Counted from the stretch's first letter, positions 33,623-42,085 are shown. The stretch: DNA of 63,858 nt from Monoglobus sp964617455 (GCA_964617455.1 CAZTYF010000010.1:1-63858); one strand, 5' to 3'. Notes: generated from the sequence alone by a model not told the origin. Program-made: numbers and translations.

Positions 33623-34162
33623 TCAGTTGTCAAGCTCAATCAAAGCGTAGTTCCCGTCTTTTCTCTTATATACAATGTTTGGAGACATGGTGTCGGGATT
33701 GTTAAAGATAAAGAAGGAATGGCCCAACATATTCATCTGGAGAATGGCCTCTTCGGGCATCATGGGCTTGGCGGATATCCTTTTGGTTTTGATAATTTTA
33801 AATTCGGTCTCCTCCTCCACAGGCTCAGCCTCGGGTGATATGGCCACATATTCGTCAAAGCCTCCGCCCCTGAGACGTTTGGAAAGCTTGGTCTTGTTCT
33901 TTCTGATTTGCCTGTCTATGGCACCCAGACAGTTGTCAACGGCAGTGAGCAAATCCCGATTCTTGTCCTCGGCACGAATGATGAATCCCTTATATCGGAA
34001 AGTGATTTCGACGATTATTTCGTCCTTAAACTCCGAAACTATGATTTTGCACTCATCGGAATTGTCATCAAAGAACTTGTTCAGCCTTTTTACCTTTGAG
34101 AGAATTTTGTCTTTGCTGGAATCCGACAGATTTAATTTCTTCGTAATAATGTTGTAAGTCAT
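33623..34162 (-). CDS. hpf: Ribosome hibernation promoting factor, long form
   Basis: Binds idle 70S ribosomes and drives them into 100S dimers in stationary phase. The 179-residue length shows the long form: an N-terminal S30AE/YfiA domain (about 1-100, starting MTYNIITKKLNLSDSSKDKI) and a C-terminal dimerisation domain (about 122-179, with NMLGHSFFIFNNPDT and VVYKRKDGNYALIE-like sequence). The ATG has GGAGG upstream. It is monocistronic, ending at the hairpin shared with galE. Confidence 0.95.
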   Translation of the reverse strand: MTYNIITKKLNLSDSSKDKILSKVKRLNKFFDDNSDECKIIVSEFKDEIIVEITFRYKGFIIRAEDKNRDLLTAVDNCLGAIDRQIRKNKTKLSKRLRGGGFDEYVAISPEAEPVEEETEFKIIKTKRISAKPMMPEEAILQMNMLGHSFFIFNNPDTMSPNIVYKRKDGNYALIELDN

Positions 34163-34346
34163 AGCAGTACCTCCGGTCTGTTGTATAATTTAACCTAATA
34201 AACTTTTTTTCAAAGCTTTTGTTATGTTGATATTATATAATATTTTTCCGGAAATAGCAATAGGATTTTTAAAAATTTTTTCATCGGACAGAAAAAATTT
34301 GTGGCCCACATTTGAGATTTGTGCGCTGTTTCGCAGTATATCATAG

Positions 34347-34375
34347 TTGACAAAACCGTAAAAGATTATTATACT
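34347..34375 (+). promoter_or_regulatory. Promoter of the rpiB-like/aconitase/IDH genes
   Basis: TTGACA (34347-34352), 17 bases, TATACT (34370-34375), about 54 bp before the first start codon. The rest of the 266-bp gap before it must hold the divergent hpf promoter, not clearly identified. Confidence 0.75.
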
Positions 34376-34428
34376 ATAAATATCGAATACAATGAAATTA
34401 TAATATATATACGGAGGAGCGAAATGAT

Positions 34429-35067
34429 ATGAAAATAGCATTGATTAACGAAAATTCACAAGCAGCAAAAAATGGGATCATATATGAATCTCTGAAGAAA
34501 GTTGCAGAACCGCTCGGTCATGAGGTTGTGAACTACGGTATGTACGGACCGGACGATGAGGCTCAATTGACCTACGTTATGAACGGACTGTTGGCTTCGA
34601 TTTTGTTGAATTCCGGCGCTGCCGATTTTATCGTGACCGGTTGCGGAACAGGCGAGGGCGCCATGCTTGCTCTCAACTCTTTCCCGGGTGTACTTTGCGG
34701 ACATATAACAAGTCCTTTGGATGCATATCTGTTCGGTCAGGTGAACAACGGGAACGCCATAGCCATGCCTTTTGCCCAAGGCTTTGGTTGGGGTGCGGAG
34801 CTCAACCTTGATTACACCTTCGAAAAATTACTCTGCGATGAAATGGGCGGAGGCTATCCCAAGGAGAGAGCGGTACCGGAGCAGGCGAACAAGAAAATTC
34901 TCGACGAGGTAAAAAAGATTACTTATCACGATATTATGTATGTTCTGAAAAACATCGACCAAGATTTCCTCAAAAAAACAGTGAGCGGAGAGAAGTTTGC
35001 GGAGCTGTTCTTCCCGGCTTGCAAAGTCCCCGAAATTGCCGAATACATAAAAGGCATTTTGGATTGA
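34429..35067 (+). CDS. RpiB/LacA/LacB family sugar-phosphate isomerase
   Basis: The 212-residue product belongs to the ribose-5-phosphate isomerase B / galactose-6-phosphate isomerase family. Family marks are VVNYGMYG near 34, the anion-hole sequence TGCGTGEGAMLALN near 70-83, and an NNGNAIAMP segment near 105. It is longer than ordinary RpiB (about 150 residues), with a C-terminal helical extension of about 60 residues, so the substrate is uncertain. GGAGG precedes the start; an overlapping ATG at 34424 leads to an immediate stop. It lies 48 bp upstream of aconitase and is likely co-transcribed. Confidence 0.82.
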   Translation: MKIALINENSQAAKNGIIYESLKKVAEPLGHEVVNYGMYGPDDEAQLTYVMNGLLASILLNSGAADFIVTGCGTGEGAMLALNSFPGVLCGHITSPLDAYLFGQVNNGNAIAMPFAQGFGWGAELNLDYTFEKLLCDEMGGGYPKERAVPEQANKKILDEVKKITYHDIMYVLKNIDQDFLKKTVSGEKFAELFFPACKVPEIAEYIKGILD

Positions 35068-35115
35068 AATTGAACCGAATACAAAATTAATATACAAGAA
35101 CAGGAGATGATGTCG

Positions 35116-37047
35116 GTGGGCTTGACGCTTACGGAAAAAATTTTGCAAAATCATATGGTGGAAGGCGAGCCCGTCAAGGGTAAGGAAATAGGAATCCGCA
35201 TTGACCAGACCCTCACTCAGGATGCCACGGGCACAATGGCATATTTGGAATTTGAGGCCATGGGAGTGCCAAGAGTCAAAACGGAAAAATCGGTGGCCTA
35301 CATTGACCATAACACGCTGCAGAGCGGATTCGAAAATGCGGATGACCACAGATTTATAGGCAGCGTGTGCAAAAAGCACGGTATTTATTTTTCCCGCCCC
35401 GGAAACGGAATTTGCCACCAAGTGCATTTGGAGCGCTTTGGCATTCCGGGCAAGACACTGATTGGTTCCGACAGCCACACCCCCACCGGAGGCGGTATCG
35501 GTATGATAGCCATCGGAGCCGGAGGTATGGATGTGGCAGTGGCCATGGGCGGCGGAACTTATTATATTACATATCCAAAGGTTGTTAAGGTTGAACTTAC
35601 GGGCAAGCTCGGCCCCTGGGTTGCCGCAAAGGACGTTATTTTGGAAGTCTTGCGCATAATGTCGGTAAAAGGCGGCGTAGGTAAGGTTATTGAATACTGC
35701 GGCGAGGGTGTTAAAACTTTGTCCGTGCCGGAGAGAGCCACCATCACAAATATGGGAGCCGAACTCGGCGCCACAACCTCCATATTCCCCTCGGATGAAA
35801 TCACGAAAGAGTTTCTGAAAGCTCAGGGTCGAGAGGGAGATTACACCGAGCTCAAGGCCGATGAAGATGCGGAATATGACGAGGTAATAAAAATCGATTT
35901 AAGTACCCTTGAACCTATGGCGGCCTGTCCCCACTCTCCCGACAATGTCAAGAAAATATCCGATTTGGCGGGTATGAAAATAGACCAGGTTTGTATTGGA
36001 TCCTGCACAAATTCCTCCCTCCTCGATATGCTCAAAGTGGCGTATATATTGGAGGGCAAGACGGTTGACCCGGGAGTTTCTTTGGCAATCGCCCCCGGTT
36101 CCAAGCAGGTGCTGAATATGATTGCCGAAAACGGAGCTCTCGGCAAAATGATTAATGCGGGTGCGAGAATTCTGGAAAGCGCCTGCGGTCCCTGTATCGG
36201 TATGGGCCAATCTCCCAACTCGGGTGGCATTTCCCTTCGGACATTCAACAGAAATTTTGAGGGCAGGAGCGGCACAAAGGACGGACAGATCTATCTTGTA
36301 TCTCCGGAAGTTGCGGCAGCATCGGCCGTTGCCGGAGTTATGACCGACCCTCGAACTTTGGGAGATATGCCGAAATTTACCTTGCCCGATGTATTTACCG
36401 TAAACGATAATATGGTGGTTCCGCCCATTGAGGCGGACAGAATGGATGAGGTTGAGGTTCTCAGAGGTCCCAATATCAAACCATTCCCGATTTCCGACCC
36501 GCTTCTTGACACAATTGACGCAAAGTGCGGTTTGAAGGTTGGGGATAATATCACAACGGACCACATAATGCCCGCAGGAGCCAAAATTTTGCCCCTTAGG
36601 TCCAATATTCCAAAAATCTCCGAATACTGTTTCACGGTATGTGATGAGGAATTCCCCAAAAGGGCTCTTGAACTTGGACGAAGCATAGTGGTTGGCGGCA
36701 GCAACTACGGTCAGGGTTCCTCAAGAGAGCATGCGGCCCTTGCACCTCTCTACCTTGGGGTCAAGGCGGTGCTTGTCAAATCCTTTGCCCGAATTCATAT
36801 GGCAAATTTGATAAATGCGGGAATCATACCCATGACTTTCGTCAATGAGGAGGATTATGATAAAATCGACCAAATGGATGAATTGCTCATGGAAGATGTC
36901 CGCAGAGGAGTTGAAAAGGGCGACAGCCTTAAAATCGTAAATGTGACCAAGGGATATGAATTCAGAGCAAAAATTGACCTGTCCGAGCGGCAGAGAAAGA
37001 TGCTTTTGGACGGAGGACTTTTAAATTATACAAAGAACAATGGGTAA
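35116..37047 (+). CDS. acnA: Aconitate hydratase
   Basis: Isomerises citrate and isocitrate with a [4Fe-4S] cluster. The 643-residue product has the three cluster cysteines: C297 in CTNSS, and C357 and C360 in CGPC. Other marks are GSDSHTPTGGG near 120 and the swivel-domain GGSNYGQGSSREHAAL near 530. The GTG at 35116 fits the family start MGLTLTEKIL and has AGGAG 9 bases upstream; ATGs at 35107 and 35110 sit directly on that site. Paired with isocitrate dehydrogenase just downstream, it feeds 2-oxoglutarate and hence glutamate synthesis. No citrate synthase gene is in the window. Confidence 0.93.
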   Translation: MGLTLTEKILQNHMVEGEPVKGKEIGIRIDQTLTQDATGTMAYLEFEAMGVPRVKTEKSVAYIDHNTLQSGFENADDHRFIGSVCKKHGIYFSRPGNGICHQVHLERFGIPGKTLIGSDSHTPTGGGIGMIAIGAGGMDVAVAMGGGTYYITYPKVVKVELTGKLGPWVAAKDVILEVLRIMSVKGGVGKVIEYCGEGVKTLSVPERATITNMGAELGATTSIFPSDEITKEFLKAQGREGDYTELKADEDAEYDEVIKIDLSTLEPMAACPHSPDNVKKISDLAGMKIDQVCIGSCTNSSLLDMLKVAYILEGKTVDPGVSLAIAPGSKQVLNMIAENGALGKMINAGARILESACGPCIGMGQSPNSGGISLRTFNRNFEGRSGTKDGQIYLVSPEVAAASAVAGVMTDPRTLGDMPKFTLPDVFTVNDNMVVPPIEADRMDEVEVLRGPNIKPFPISDPLLDTIDAKCGLKVGDNITTDHIMPAGAKILPLRSNIPKISEYCFTVCDEEFPKRALELGRSIVVGGSNYGQGSSREHAALAPLYLGVKAVLVKSFARIHMANLINAGIIPMTFVNEEDYDKIDQMDELLMEDVRRGVEKGDSLKIVNVTKGYEFRAKIDLSERQRKMLLDGGLLNYTKNNG

Positions 37048-37073
37048 ATATAATCAATCGAGGAGGAAATACT

Positions 37074-38234
37074 ATGACATATAAATCCCAAATAGATGCC
37101 GCAAAGGCAAAATTCGAGGAAGTGCTCACGGAACAGCTCGAAAGAGTGGAAAGAATGAAGAGCGAAAAGGACTTTATCGACTACGGCAAGCTCGACCAAA
37201 TTATCATCGGAGTTGTGGGCGGCGACGGAATCGGACCTGCCATAACAAAACAGGCGGAGAGGATATTGAAGTTTTTGCTGAAAGACGAGGTTGCCTCCGG
37301 CAAAATTGCCTTTAAGGAAATAACCGGTTGTACCATCGAACACAGGGCAGAAGTCGGTCAAGCTCTCCCCGATGATGTTCTTGACGAACTCAAGCAGTGC
37401 CATGTTATTTTAAAAGGTCCCACAACCACACCTCGACAGGGAGACCCCTGGCCGAATATAGAGAGTGCCAATGTTGCAATGCGGAAGGCCCTTGATTTGT
37501 TCGCCAATGTGAGACCCGTAAAAGTGCCGGACCAAGGTATAGACTGGACATTCTACAGGGAAAACACCGAGGGCGGATATGCGGTTGGCTCGAAGGGAGT
37601 TAATGTGACGGAGGATTTGGCGATTGATTTTGTGGTTCAAACCCATGAGGGTTCGGAGCGAATTGCAAGGGCGGCTTTTGAATATGCCAAAAAGGCAGGC
37701 AAAACCCGAGTTACCTGCGTAACAAAGGCCAATGTTATAAAGACCACCGACGGCAATTTCCTGAGCGTATGCAAGGAGGTCGCCAAGGATTATCCGGGGA
37801 TTGAACTTGACGATTGGTACATCGACATTATGACCGCCAAGCTTGTTGATCCCAAGAGACGGACTCAGTTCCAGGTTTTGGTGCTTCCCAATCTTTACGG
37901 GGACATATTGACGGATGAAGCGGCTGAGTTCCAGGGAGGCGTAGGCACGGCAGGCAGTGCCAATATCGGAAAGCGTTATGCCATGTTTGAAGCGATTCAC
38001 GGCAGTGCTCCCCGAATGGTCAAAGAGGGCAGGGACAAGTATGCCGACCCCTGCAGTATTATCAGAGCTGCGGTTATGCTCCTTGAACATATAGGTTTTG
38101 CCGACAAAGCCCATGCTCTCGAAAAGGCTCTCGATGAATGTATGTATACGGAAAAGAAGTTGGTAATCACGGGACGGGATACCGGGGCAACATCCGAAGA
38201 ATTTGCAGATTACATTATGTCGAAACTGGTTTAA
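37074..38234 (+). CDS. icd: Isocitrate dehydrogenase (isocitrate/isopropylmalate family)
   Basis: The 386-residue product is a beta-decarboxylating dehydrogenase: VVGGDGIGPAI near 45, the substrate-phosphate region NVAMRKALDLFANVRP near 130, FYRENTEGGYA near 158, NLYGDILTDEAAEFQGG near 268 and EAIHGSAPR near 305. The position directly after aconitase (26 bp) favours isocitrate as substrate over 3-isopropylmalate or homoisocitrate. NAD or NADP preference was not decided. GAGGAGG precedes the ATG. Confidence 0.88.
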   Translation: MTYKSQIDAAKAKFEEVLTEQLERVERMKSEKDFIDYGKLDQIIIGVVGGDGIGPAITKQAERILKFLLKDEVASGKIAFKEITGCTIEHRAEVGQALPDDVLDELKQCHVILKGPTTTPRQGDPWPNIESANVAMRKALDLFANVRPVKVPDQGIDWTFYRENTEGGYAVGSKGVNVTEDLAIDFVVQTHEGSERIARAAFEYAKKAGKTRVTCVTKANVIKTTDGNFLSVCKEVAKDYPGIELDDWYIDIMTAKLVDPKRRTQFQVLVLPNLYGDILTDEAAEFQGGVGTAGSANIGKRYAMFEAIHGSAPRMVKEGRDKYADPCSIIRAAVMLLEHIGFADKAHALEKALDECMYTEKKLVITGRDTGATSEEFADYIMSKLV

Positions 38235-38243
38235 AAAAACGAT

Positions 38244-39116
38244 ATGAAAGTTTATGCGCTTGTGGGGAAGTCCGGCACGGGGAAATCCCACCACAGTATG
38301 TGGGTCGCGAGAGAAAATAATATTGACTATATTATCGACGATGGCTTGCTTGTTTCCGACAATCGGATTTTGGCGGGGAAGAGCGCCAAACGGGAGCCCA
38401 CGAGAATCGCCTCGGTACGCACGGCAATATTCAGCGACCCGAACCACAGCGAGTCGGTGCGCCGTGCCATAAAGGAAAATAATATAGGCTCCCTGCTCAT
38501 TATCGGCACCAGCGATAAAATGGTGAAAAGGATTGCCGAAACGCTGGAAGTGGGACCCATAGAAAAAACTCTTTACATAGAAGATGTCTCAACTGCCGAG
38601 GAGAGGGATATTGCCCGAGAAATGCGGCTCAAGGAGGGGAAGCATGTTATCCCCGTACCTACCTTTGAGGTCAAGAAACAGTTTTCGGGCTATTTCATAG
38701 ACCCTATGGTCCAGTTGTTCAGCAGAAAAAACAAAACGATTTCCGAAGAAAAAACCGTTATGCGCCCCACTTACAGCTATTTGGGGGATTTCAAAATATC
38801 TCCCAAGGCTATTGTGGATATATGCAACTACGAAATTTCAAGATTTTCCGATGTGTACAAGCTTTTGCGTATCAAGAGCAGCACCGCAAAGGGCAACAGA
38901 CTGAGGATTGATGTTGAGATGTCCCTGCGTTATCCCTGCAATGTGGAGGCGGAAGCGGATGCCATTGCCAAGAGGGTTAAAAATTCTGTTGAGTACCACA
39001 CCTCCATAACCGTTGAGGATGTGAACATCTATGTGCGCACCCTTCATGTTTCCGAGATTTATCTGAGACAGCTCGAAAAAAATACGAATGATATACTTGA
39101 AGCAGAACTTTTGTGA
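38244..39116 (+). CDS. P-loop NTPase joined to an Asp23/Gls24-like domain
   Basis: A 290-residue protein of unknown function. It opens with a Walker A motif GKSGTGKS at residues 8-15 in a kinase-like or ATPase fold, followed by IDDGLLV near 30 and LLIIGTSDKM near 90. Residues about 185-265 resemble the Asp23/Gls24 envelope-stress domain: FKISPKAIVDICNYEI, then a strand pattern IDVEMSLRYPCNV and VEYHTSITVEDVNIYVRTL. No membrane helix is seen. It starts 9 bp after icd, and its end overlaps the OGG gene by 29 bp, so it is probably translated with it. The Asp23-like reading rests on pattern similarity only. Confidence 0.65.
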   Translation: MKVYALVGKSGTGKSHHSMWVARENNIDYIIDDGLLVSDNRILAGKSAKREPTRIASVRTAIFSDPNHSESVRRAIKENNIGSLLIIGTSDKMVKRIAETLEVGPIEKTLYIEDVSTAEERDIAREMRLKEGKHVIPVPTFEVKKQFSGYFIDPMVQLFSRKNKTISEEKTVMRPTYSYLGDFKISPKAIVDICNYEISRFSDVYKLLRIKSSTAKGNRLRIDVEMSLRYPCNVEAEADAIAKRVKNSVEYHTSITVEDVNIYVRTLHVSEIYLRQLEKNTNDILEAELL

Positions 39117-39888
39117 GGTTCATACCTTTGAATGCGGACAGTGCTTCCGTTGGAATCAAAGCGATGACGGCGGATATACGGGAGTAGCAGGCAGCAGAGT
39201 ATGCCGGGTGAAGGGCGGTACGGTTTTTTGCCCGGAATCGGATAATGATTTCTGGGAGAATTATTTCGCCGTGTCCGTTGACTATGACAAAATAAAATCC
39301 GAACTTTCCGAAAGGGACCCAAAACTTCGGGAATGCATCGAGTACGGCCGCGGCATCAGAATTCTTCGCCAGGATTTGTGGGAGACCATAGTTTCTTTTA
39401 TTATCTCGGCAAACAACAATATACCGAGAATAAAGAAGATTATCGAAACCTTGTGCCAAAACTTCGGAGAAGAGATAGAGGAGGGGTACTATTCCTTTCC
39501 GACAGCCGAAAAATTAGATTGTCTTGACCTTGAGGAGCTTGGATGTTTGAAGGCGGGATACAGGGATAAGTATATAAAAGATGCCGCTCGAAAGGTTTCC
39601 CGGGGAGATGTGGATTTGAATTTGATAAAAACAATGACCTCGGAAGATGCCAAAAAGGAACTTATGAAAATCAAAGGGGTGGGAGCCAAGGTGGCCGACT
39701 GTGTTCTGCTGTTTTCCTGTGAGAGATATGAGACATTTCCCAGGGATGTGTGGATAAAGCGGGTGGTCGGCAGAATGTATGGAGTCGTTGATAAGGAAAT
39801 AGATGGCTTTATAGCCGAAAAATACGGAAATTTGGCGGGATTTGCCCAGCAGTATTTGTATTATTGGGCGAGAAATAATATGATTTGA
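39088..39888 (+). CDS. 8-oxoguanine DNA glycosylase (OGG1 type)
   Basis: Removes oxidised guanine from DNA and nicks the strand. The 266-residue product has an OGG N-terminal domain (FECGQCFRWNQ near 13-23) and the HhH-GPD fold: the helix-hairpin-helix MKIKGVGAKVADCVLLF holds the catalytic Lys at 201, and PRDVWIKR places the catalytic Asp at 220. The ISANNNIPRIKKIIETL helix near 110 is also typical. Enzymes of this kind from clostridia are bifunctional glycosylase/lyases. The ATG lies inside the preceding gene (29-bp overlap) and has no obvious ribosome binding site of its own. Confidence 0.92.
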   Translation: MIYLKQNFCEVHTFECGQCFRWNQSDDGGYTGVAGSRVCRVKGGTVFCPESDNDFWENYFAVSVDYDKIKSELSERDPKLRECIEYGRGIRILRQDLWETIVSFIISANNNIPRIKKIIETLCQNFGEEIEEGYYSFPTAEKLDCLDLEELGCLKAGYRDKYIKDAARKVSRGDVDLNLIKTMTSEDAKKELMKIKGVGAKVADCVLLFSCERYETFPRDVWIKRVVGRMYGVVDKEIDGFIAEKYGNLAGFAQQYLYYWARNNMI

Positions 39889-39950
39889 GAAAAACAAGGA
39901 ATAAGTTCGAAAACAAATAAAATTTAAAATATTTCAGGAGGAATGAAAAA

Positions 39951-40814
39951 ATGTTAGTTTCAGCAACGGAAATGTTAAACAAAGCGGTTTCCGGCAAATA
40001 TGCGGTTGGCCAGTTTAACATCAATAATCTTGAGTGGACACGTTCCATACTTGCCACTGCTCAAGAGAACAATTCACCGGTTATTTTGGGAGTGTCCGAA
40101 GGTGCAGGCAAATATATGACCGGTTTCAAAACGGTTGCGGCGATGGTAAAGGCCATGATTGAGGAAATGGAAATCACTGTTCCGGTGGCTCTGCATCTTG
40201 ACCATGGCACATATGAAGGCTGCTATAAGTGCATCAAGGCAGGCTTTTCATCGATTATGTTTGACGGCTCGCACTTCCCGATTGACGAAAATGTCGAAAA
40301 AACCAAAGAGTTGGTAACGGTGGCCCATGCTATGGGTATGTCCATCGAAGCCGAGGTTGGTTCCATCGGCGGTGAGGAAGATGGAGTTATCGGTGCAGGT
40401 GAAATTGCGGACCCCAACGAGTGTAAGAGAATTGCGGACTTGGGTGTTGACTTCCTTGCTGCCGGCATAGGCAATATTCACGGCAAATATCCCGCAAACT
40501 GGAAGGGACTTGATTTTGATGCTTTGGCTAAGACCAAGGAATTGATCGGCGATCTGCCGTTGGTTCTCCACGGTGGGACCGGAATCCCGGAGGATATGAT
40601 AAAGAAGGCCATATCCTTAGGCGTTGCCAAAATAAATGTCAATACCGAGTGTCAGCTTTATTTCCAAGAAGCTACAAGGAAATACATTGAGGCGGGCAAA
40701 GATTTGGAGGGCAAAGGTTTTGATCCGAGGAAACTTTTAGCTCCGGGCGCCGAGGCGATCAAGGTTGTTGTAAAAGAAAAAATGGAGCTGTTCGGTTCGG
40801 TGAATAAGGCCTGA
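39951..40814 (+). CDS. fba: Fructose-1,6-bisphosphate aldolase, class II
   Basis: Cleaves fructose 1,6-bisphosphate in glycolysis and runs in reverse in gluconeogenesis. The 287-residue product is a zinc class IIB enzyme: GQFNINNLEW near 22, LHLDHGTYEGC near 82 with zinc-binding His, GSHFPIDENV near 104, EAEVGSIGGEEDG near 135, and VLHGGTGIPEDMIKKAI near 205. AGGAGG precedes the ATG. Tagatose-bisphosphate aldolase is a close relative and cannot be excluded. It lies 62 bp after the glycosylase gene. Confidence 0.93.
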   Translation: MLVSATEMLNKAVSGKYAVGQFNINNLEWTRSILATAQENNSPVILGVSEGAGKYMTGFKTVAAMVKAMIEEMEITVPVALHLDHGTYEGCYKCIKAGFSSIMFDGSHFPIDENVEKTKELVTVAHAMGMSIEAEVGSIGGEEDGVIGAGEIADPNECKRIADLGVDFLAAGIGNIHGKYPANWKGLDFDALAKTKELIGDLPLVLHGGTGIPEDMIKKAISLGVAKINVNTECQLYFQEATRKYIEAGKDLEGKGFDPRKLLAPGAEAIKVVVKEKMELFGSVNKA

Positions 40815-40880
40815 TTTCTGATAATTTCAATAAAATTGTCTGTTTTGTCAAAATTATCGAAATAATTCGGAATAATATGG

Positions 40881-40909
40881 TTGACAAATCAAATAAATTC
40901 TGTTATTAT
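40881..40909 (+). promoter_or_regulatory. Orphan promoter after fba
   Basis: TTGACA (40881-40886), 17 bases, TATTAT (40904-40909), near-perfect. No protein gene follows on this strand until rpsO, which has its own promoter. Confidence 0.75.
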
Positions 40910-40915
40910 ATAACC

Positions 40916-41007
40916 GTTGGTAGGGAATATTAATCTGCCCGAGACAAAATTAAAGTGTGAAAAAAAAATTAATTTCCTATTATGACACATAGGTGTTGAT
41001 TTTTTTT
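40916..41007 (+). ncRNA. Candidate small RNA of about 92 nt
   Basis: Downstream of the orphan promoter, TAGGGAATATTAAT (40921-40934) pairs with ATTAATTTCCTA (40968-40979) with a two-base bulge. A small CCTAT/ATAGG hairpin follows, then a run of eight T ending at 41007. This gives a promoter, a stem of about 12 bp and a plausible Rho-independent end within 130 bp. No open frame of note is present. The family is not recognised. Confidence 0.5.
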
Positions 41008-41014
41008 GAAAAAC

Positions 41015-41048
41015 AAAGAGAGCCGTTGACCAAAGAACGGCTCTCTTT
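41015..41048 (-). terminator. Second terminator-like hairpin after the tRNA operon
   Basis: AAAGAGAGCCGTT and AACGGCTCTCTTT form a perfect 13-bp stem with an 8-base loop. On the minus strand GTTTTTC follows, so it backs up the tRNA terminator; it could also stop plus-strand read-through from fba. Confidence 0.75.
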
Positions 41049-41085
41049 ATTAATATGACCGGGTATACCCGTTATACAAAAAACA

Positions 41086-41107
41086 GCCCTGCGGTTTTCC
41101 GCAGGGC
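41086..41107 (-). terminator. Terminator of the tRNA operon
   Basis: GCCCTGCGG, loop TTTT, CCGCAGGGC: a perfect 9-bp stem. On the minus strand it is followed by TGTTTTTTG. It lies 3 bp beyond the tRNA-Glu 3' end. Confidence 0.88.
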
Positions 41108-41110
41108 CTT

Positions 41111-41185
41111 TGGTGACTCCTAGGGGATTTGAACCCCTGTAGCCGGCGTGAGAGGCCGGAGTCTTAACCACTTGACCAAGGAGCC
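41111..41185 (-). tRNA. tRNA-Glu (anticodon CTC)
   Basis: Cloverleaf on the minus strand: acceptor GGCTCCT/AGGAGTC, anticodon stem CCGGC/GCCGG with loop CTCTCAC giving CTC, T loop GTTCAAATC, and an encoded CCA end. It reads the GAG codon. It is second in a two-tRNA operon. Confidence 0.93.
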
Positions 41186-41191
41186 GAATGC

Positions 41192-41268
41192 TGGTAGCGG
41201 TAACTGGATTTGAACCAGTGACACTACGGGTATGAACCGTATGCTCTAGCCAACTGAGCTATACCGCC
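41192..41268 (-). tRNA. tRNA-Met (anticodon CAT, elongator type)
   Basis: Cloverleaf on the minus strand: acceptor GGCGGTA/TACCGCT, D arm AGCTCAGTTGGCTAGAGC, anticodon stem TACGG/CCGTA with loop TTCATAC, and an encoded CCA. Overall it matches the elongator tRNA-Met of Gram-positives rather than initiator or Ile-CAT tRNA. It lies 6 bp upstream of tRNA-Glu. Confidence 0.9.
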
Positions 41269-41316
41269 AAATTTAATCCGCAAACCCGGGCGGACAACTC
41301 ACAAACAACATCCGTA

Positions 41317-41345
41317 ATTATAGCAAAACGAGGTTGTGATGTCAA
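41317..41345 (-). promoter_or_regulatory. Promoter of the tRNA-Met/tRNA-Glu operon
   Basis: Minus strand: TTGACA (41345-41340), 17 bases, TATAAT (41322-41317), both perfect, as expected for stable RNA. Between 41346 and 41579 no gene or clear element was seen. Confidence 0.9.
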
Positions 41346-41579
41346 GGGTTTTTGGGAAATTTTTCAAGAATATAAATTGCAATGTAAAATGTCACCAAAG
41401 AATGCATGGTAAATTTAGTGAATTTGTCAGTTCCTTGGATGATAACCGGCCGTATTTTTTCCTTGGACAGTTGCTCATCCGGTCTTGGACATACTTAATG
41501 AATTTTTTGGAATATTGGCCGAGTGTAACACATCATTGACACTTTTATGCAAATTGCATGTCGGAGGCGGAAAAAATCC

Positions 41580-41608
41580 TTGACAATGATTTGAGAATAT
41601 GATATTAT
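41580..41608 (+). promoter_or_regulatory. Promoter of rpsO
   Basis: TTGACA (41580-41585), 17 bases, TATTAT (41603-41608). A leader of about 85 nt follows, which contains a CCCTTTACAGGG hairpin and may bind S15 for autoregulation, as rpsO leaders do in other bacteria. Confidence 0.8.
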
Positions 41609-41700
41609 AACCTGCGGCAACCTATGGCTCTGTTTGCGGGATATATTTCACCACCCTTTACAGGGCTTTACGGAATTAATGAATTATGGAGGTGACATAA

Positions 41701-41964
41701 GTGGATAAGGATGTAAAGCAGCAGATTATTGCGGAATATGCAACCCATGAAGGCGACACCGGTTCGCCCGAGGTGCAGATAGCGCTTTTGACTTACAGAA
41801 TCAACCATCTGAATGAGCATCTTAAAACCCACAAGAAAGACCACCACTCAAGGCGCGGTCTTCTTAAGATGGTCGGTGTAAGACGCAGCTTCCTTAAATA
41901 TCTTGAGAAGAAGGATATCAACAGATACCGTTCACTTATCGAGAGATTGGGACTCAGACACTAA
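41701..41964 (+). CDS. rpsO: 30S ribosomal protein S15
   Basis: Primary 16S rRNA-binding protein of the small subunit. The 87-residue product carries the family signature region (GDTGSPEVQIALLTYRIN near 17-34, then KDHHSRRGLLKMVGVRR near 45-61). The start is GTG behind GGAGGTGA. A terminator follows, then pnp; this rpsO-pnp order is common in bacteria. Confidence 0.97.
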   Translation: MDKDVKQQIIAEYATHEGDTGSPEVQIALLTYRINHLNEHLKTHKKDHHSRRGLLKMVGVRRSFLKYLEKKDINRYRSLIERLGLRH

Positions 41965-41971
41965 AACTCAC

Positions 41972-42002
41972 GGCAGCCCCGGCCGAATCGGCTTGGGTTG
42001 CC
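41972..42002 (+). terminator. Terminator between rpsO and pnp
   Basis: GGCAGCCC pairs with GGGTTGCC and, inside, GCCGA with TCGGC. TTGTGTTTATTT follows. Read-through into pnp is likely because no strong pnp promoter was seen. Confidence 0.7.
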
Positions 42003-42023
42003 TTGTGTTTATTTAAAAGGGGC

Positions 42024-42085
42024 GCTCATTTTAGCAGTTAAAAGCACGCATCCCGAGGGTGCTTGATTTTAAGTGCTAAACGAGC
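42024..42085 (+). promoter_or_regulatory. pnp: Long hairpin in the pnp leader
   Basis: GCTC, TTTAGCA and TTAAAA in 42024-42042 pair in order with TTTTAA, TGCTAAA and GAGC in 42066-42085; at the tip AGCAC pairs with GTGCT. The stem spans about 25 bp with a few mismatches, starting about 40 bp before the pnp start codon. In E. coli a comparable leader stem is cut by RNase III and lets PNPase repress its own synthesis; the same role is inferred here. Confidence 0.6.

Noticed and set aside
34424..34435. ATG at 34424 as start of the RpiB-like protein
   Set aside because: It is out of frame and reaches a stop after two codons; the ATG at 34429 opens the real frame.
41336..41539. 67-codon plus-strand frame in the tRNA-rpsO gap
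   Set aside because: It overlaps the tRNA promoter, has no ribosome binding site and shows no similarity I recognise.
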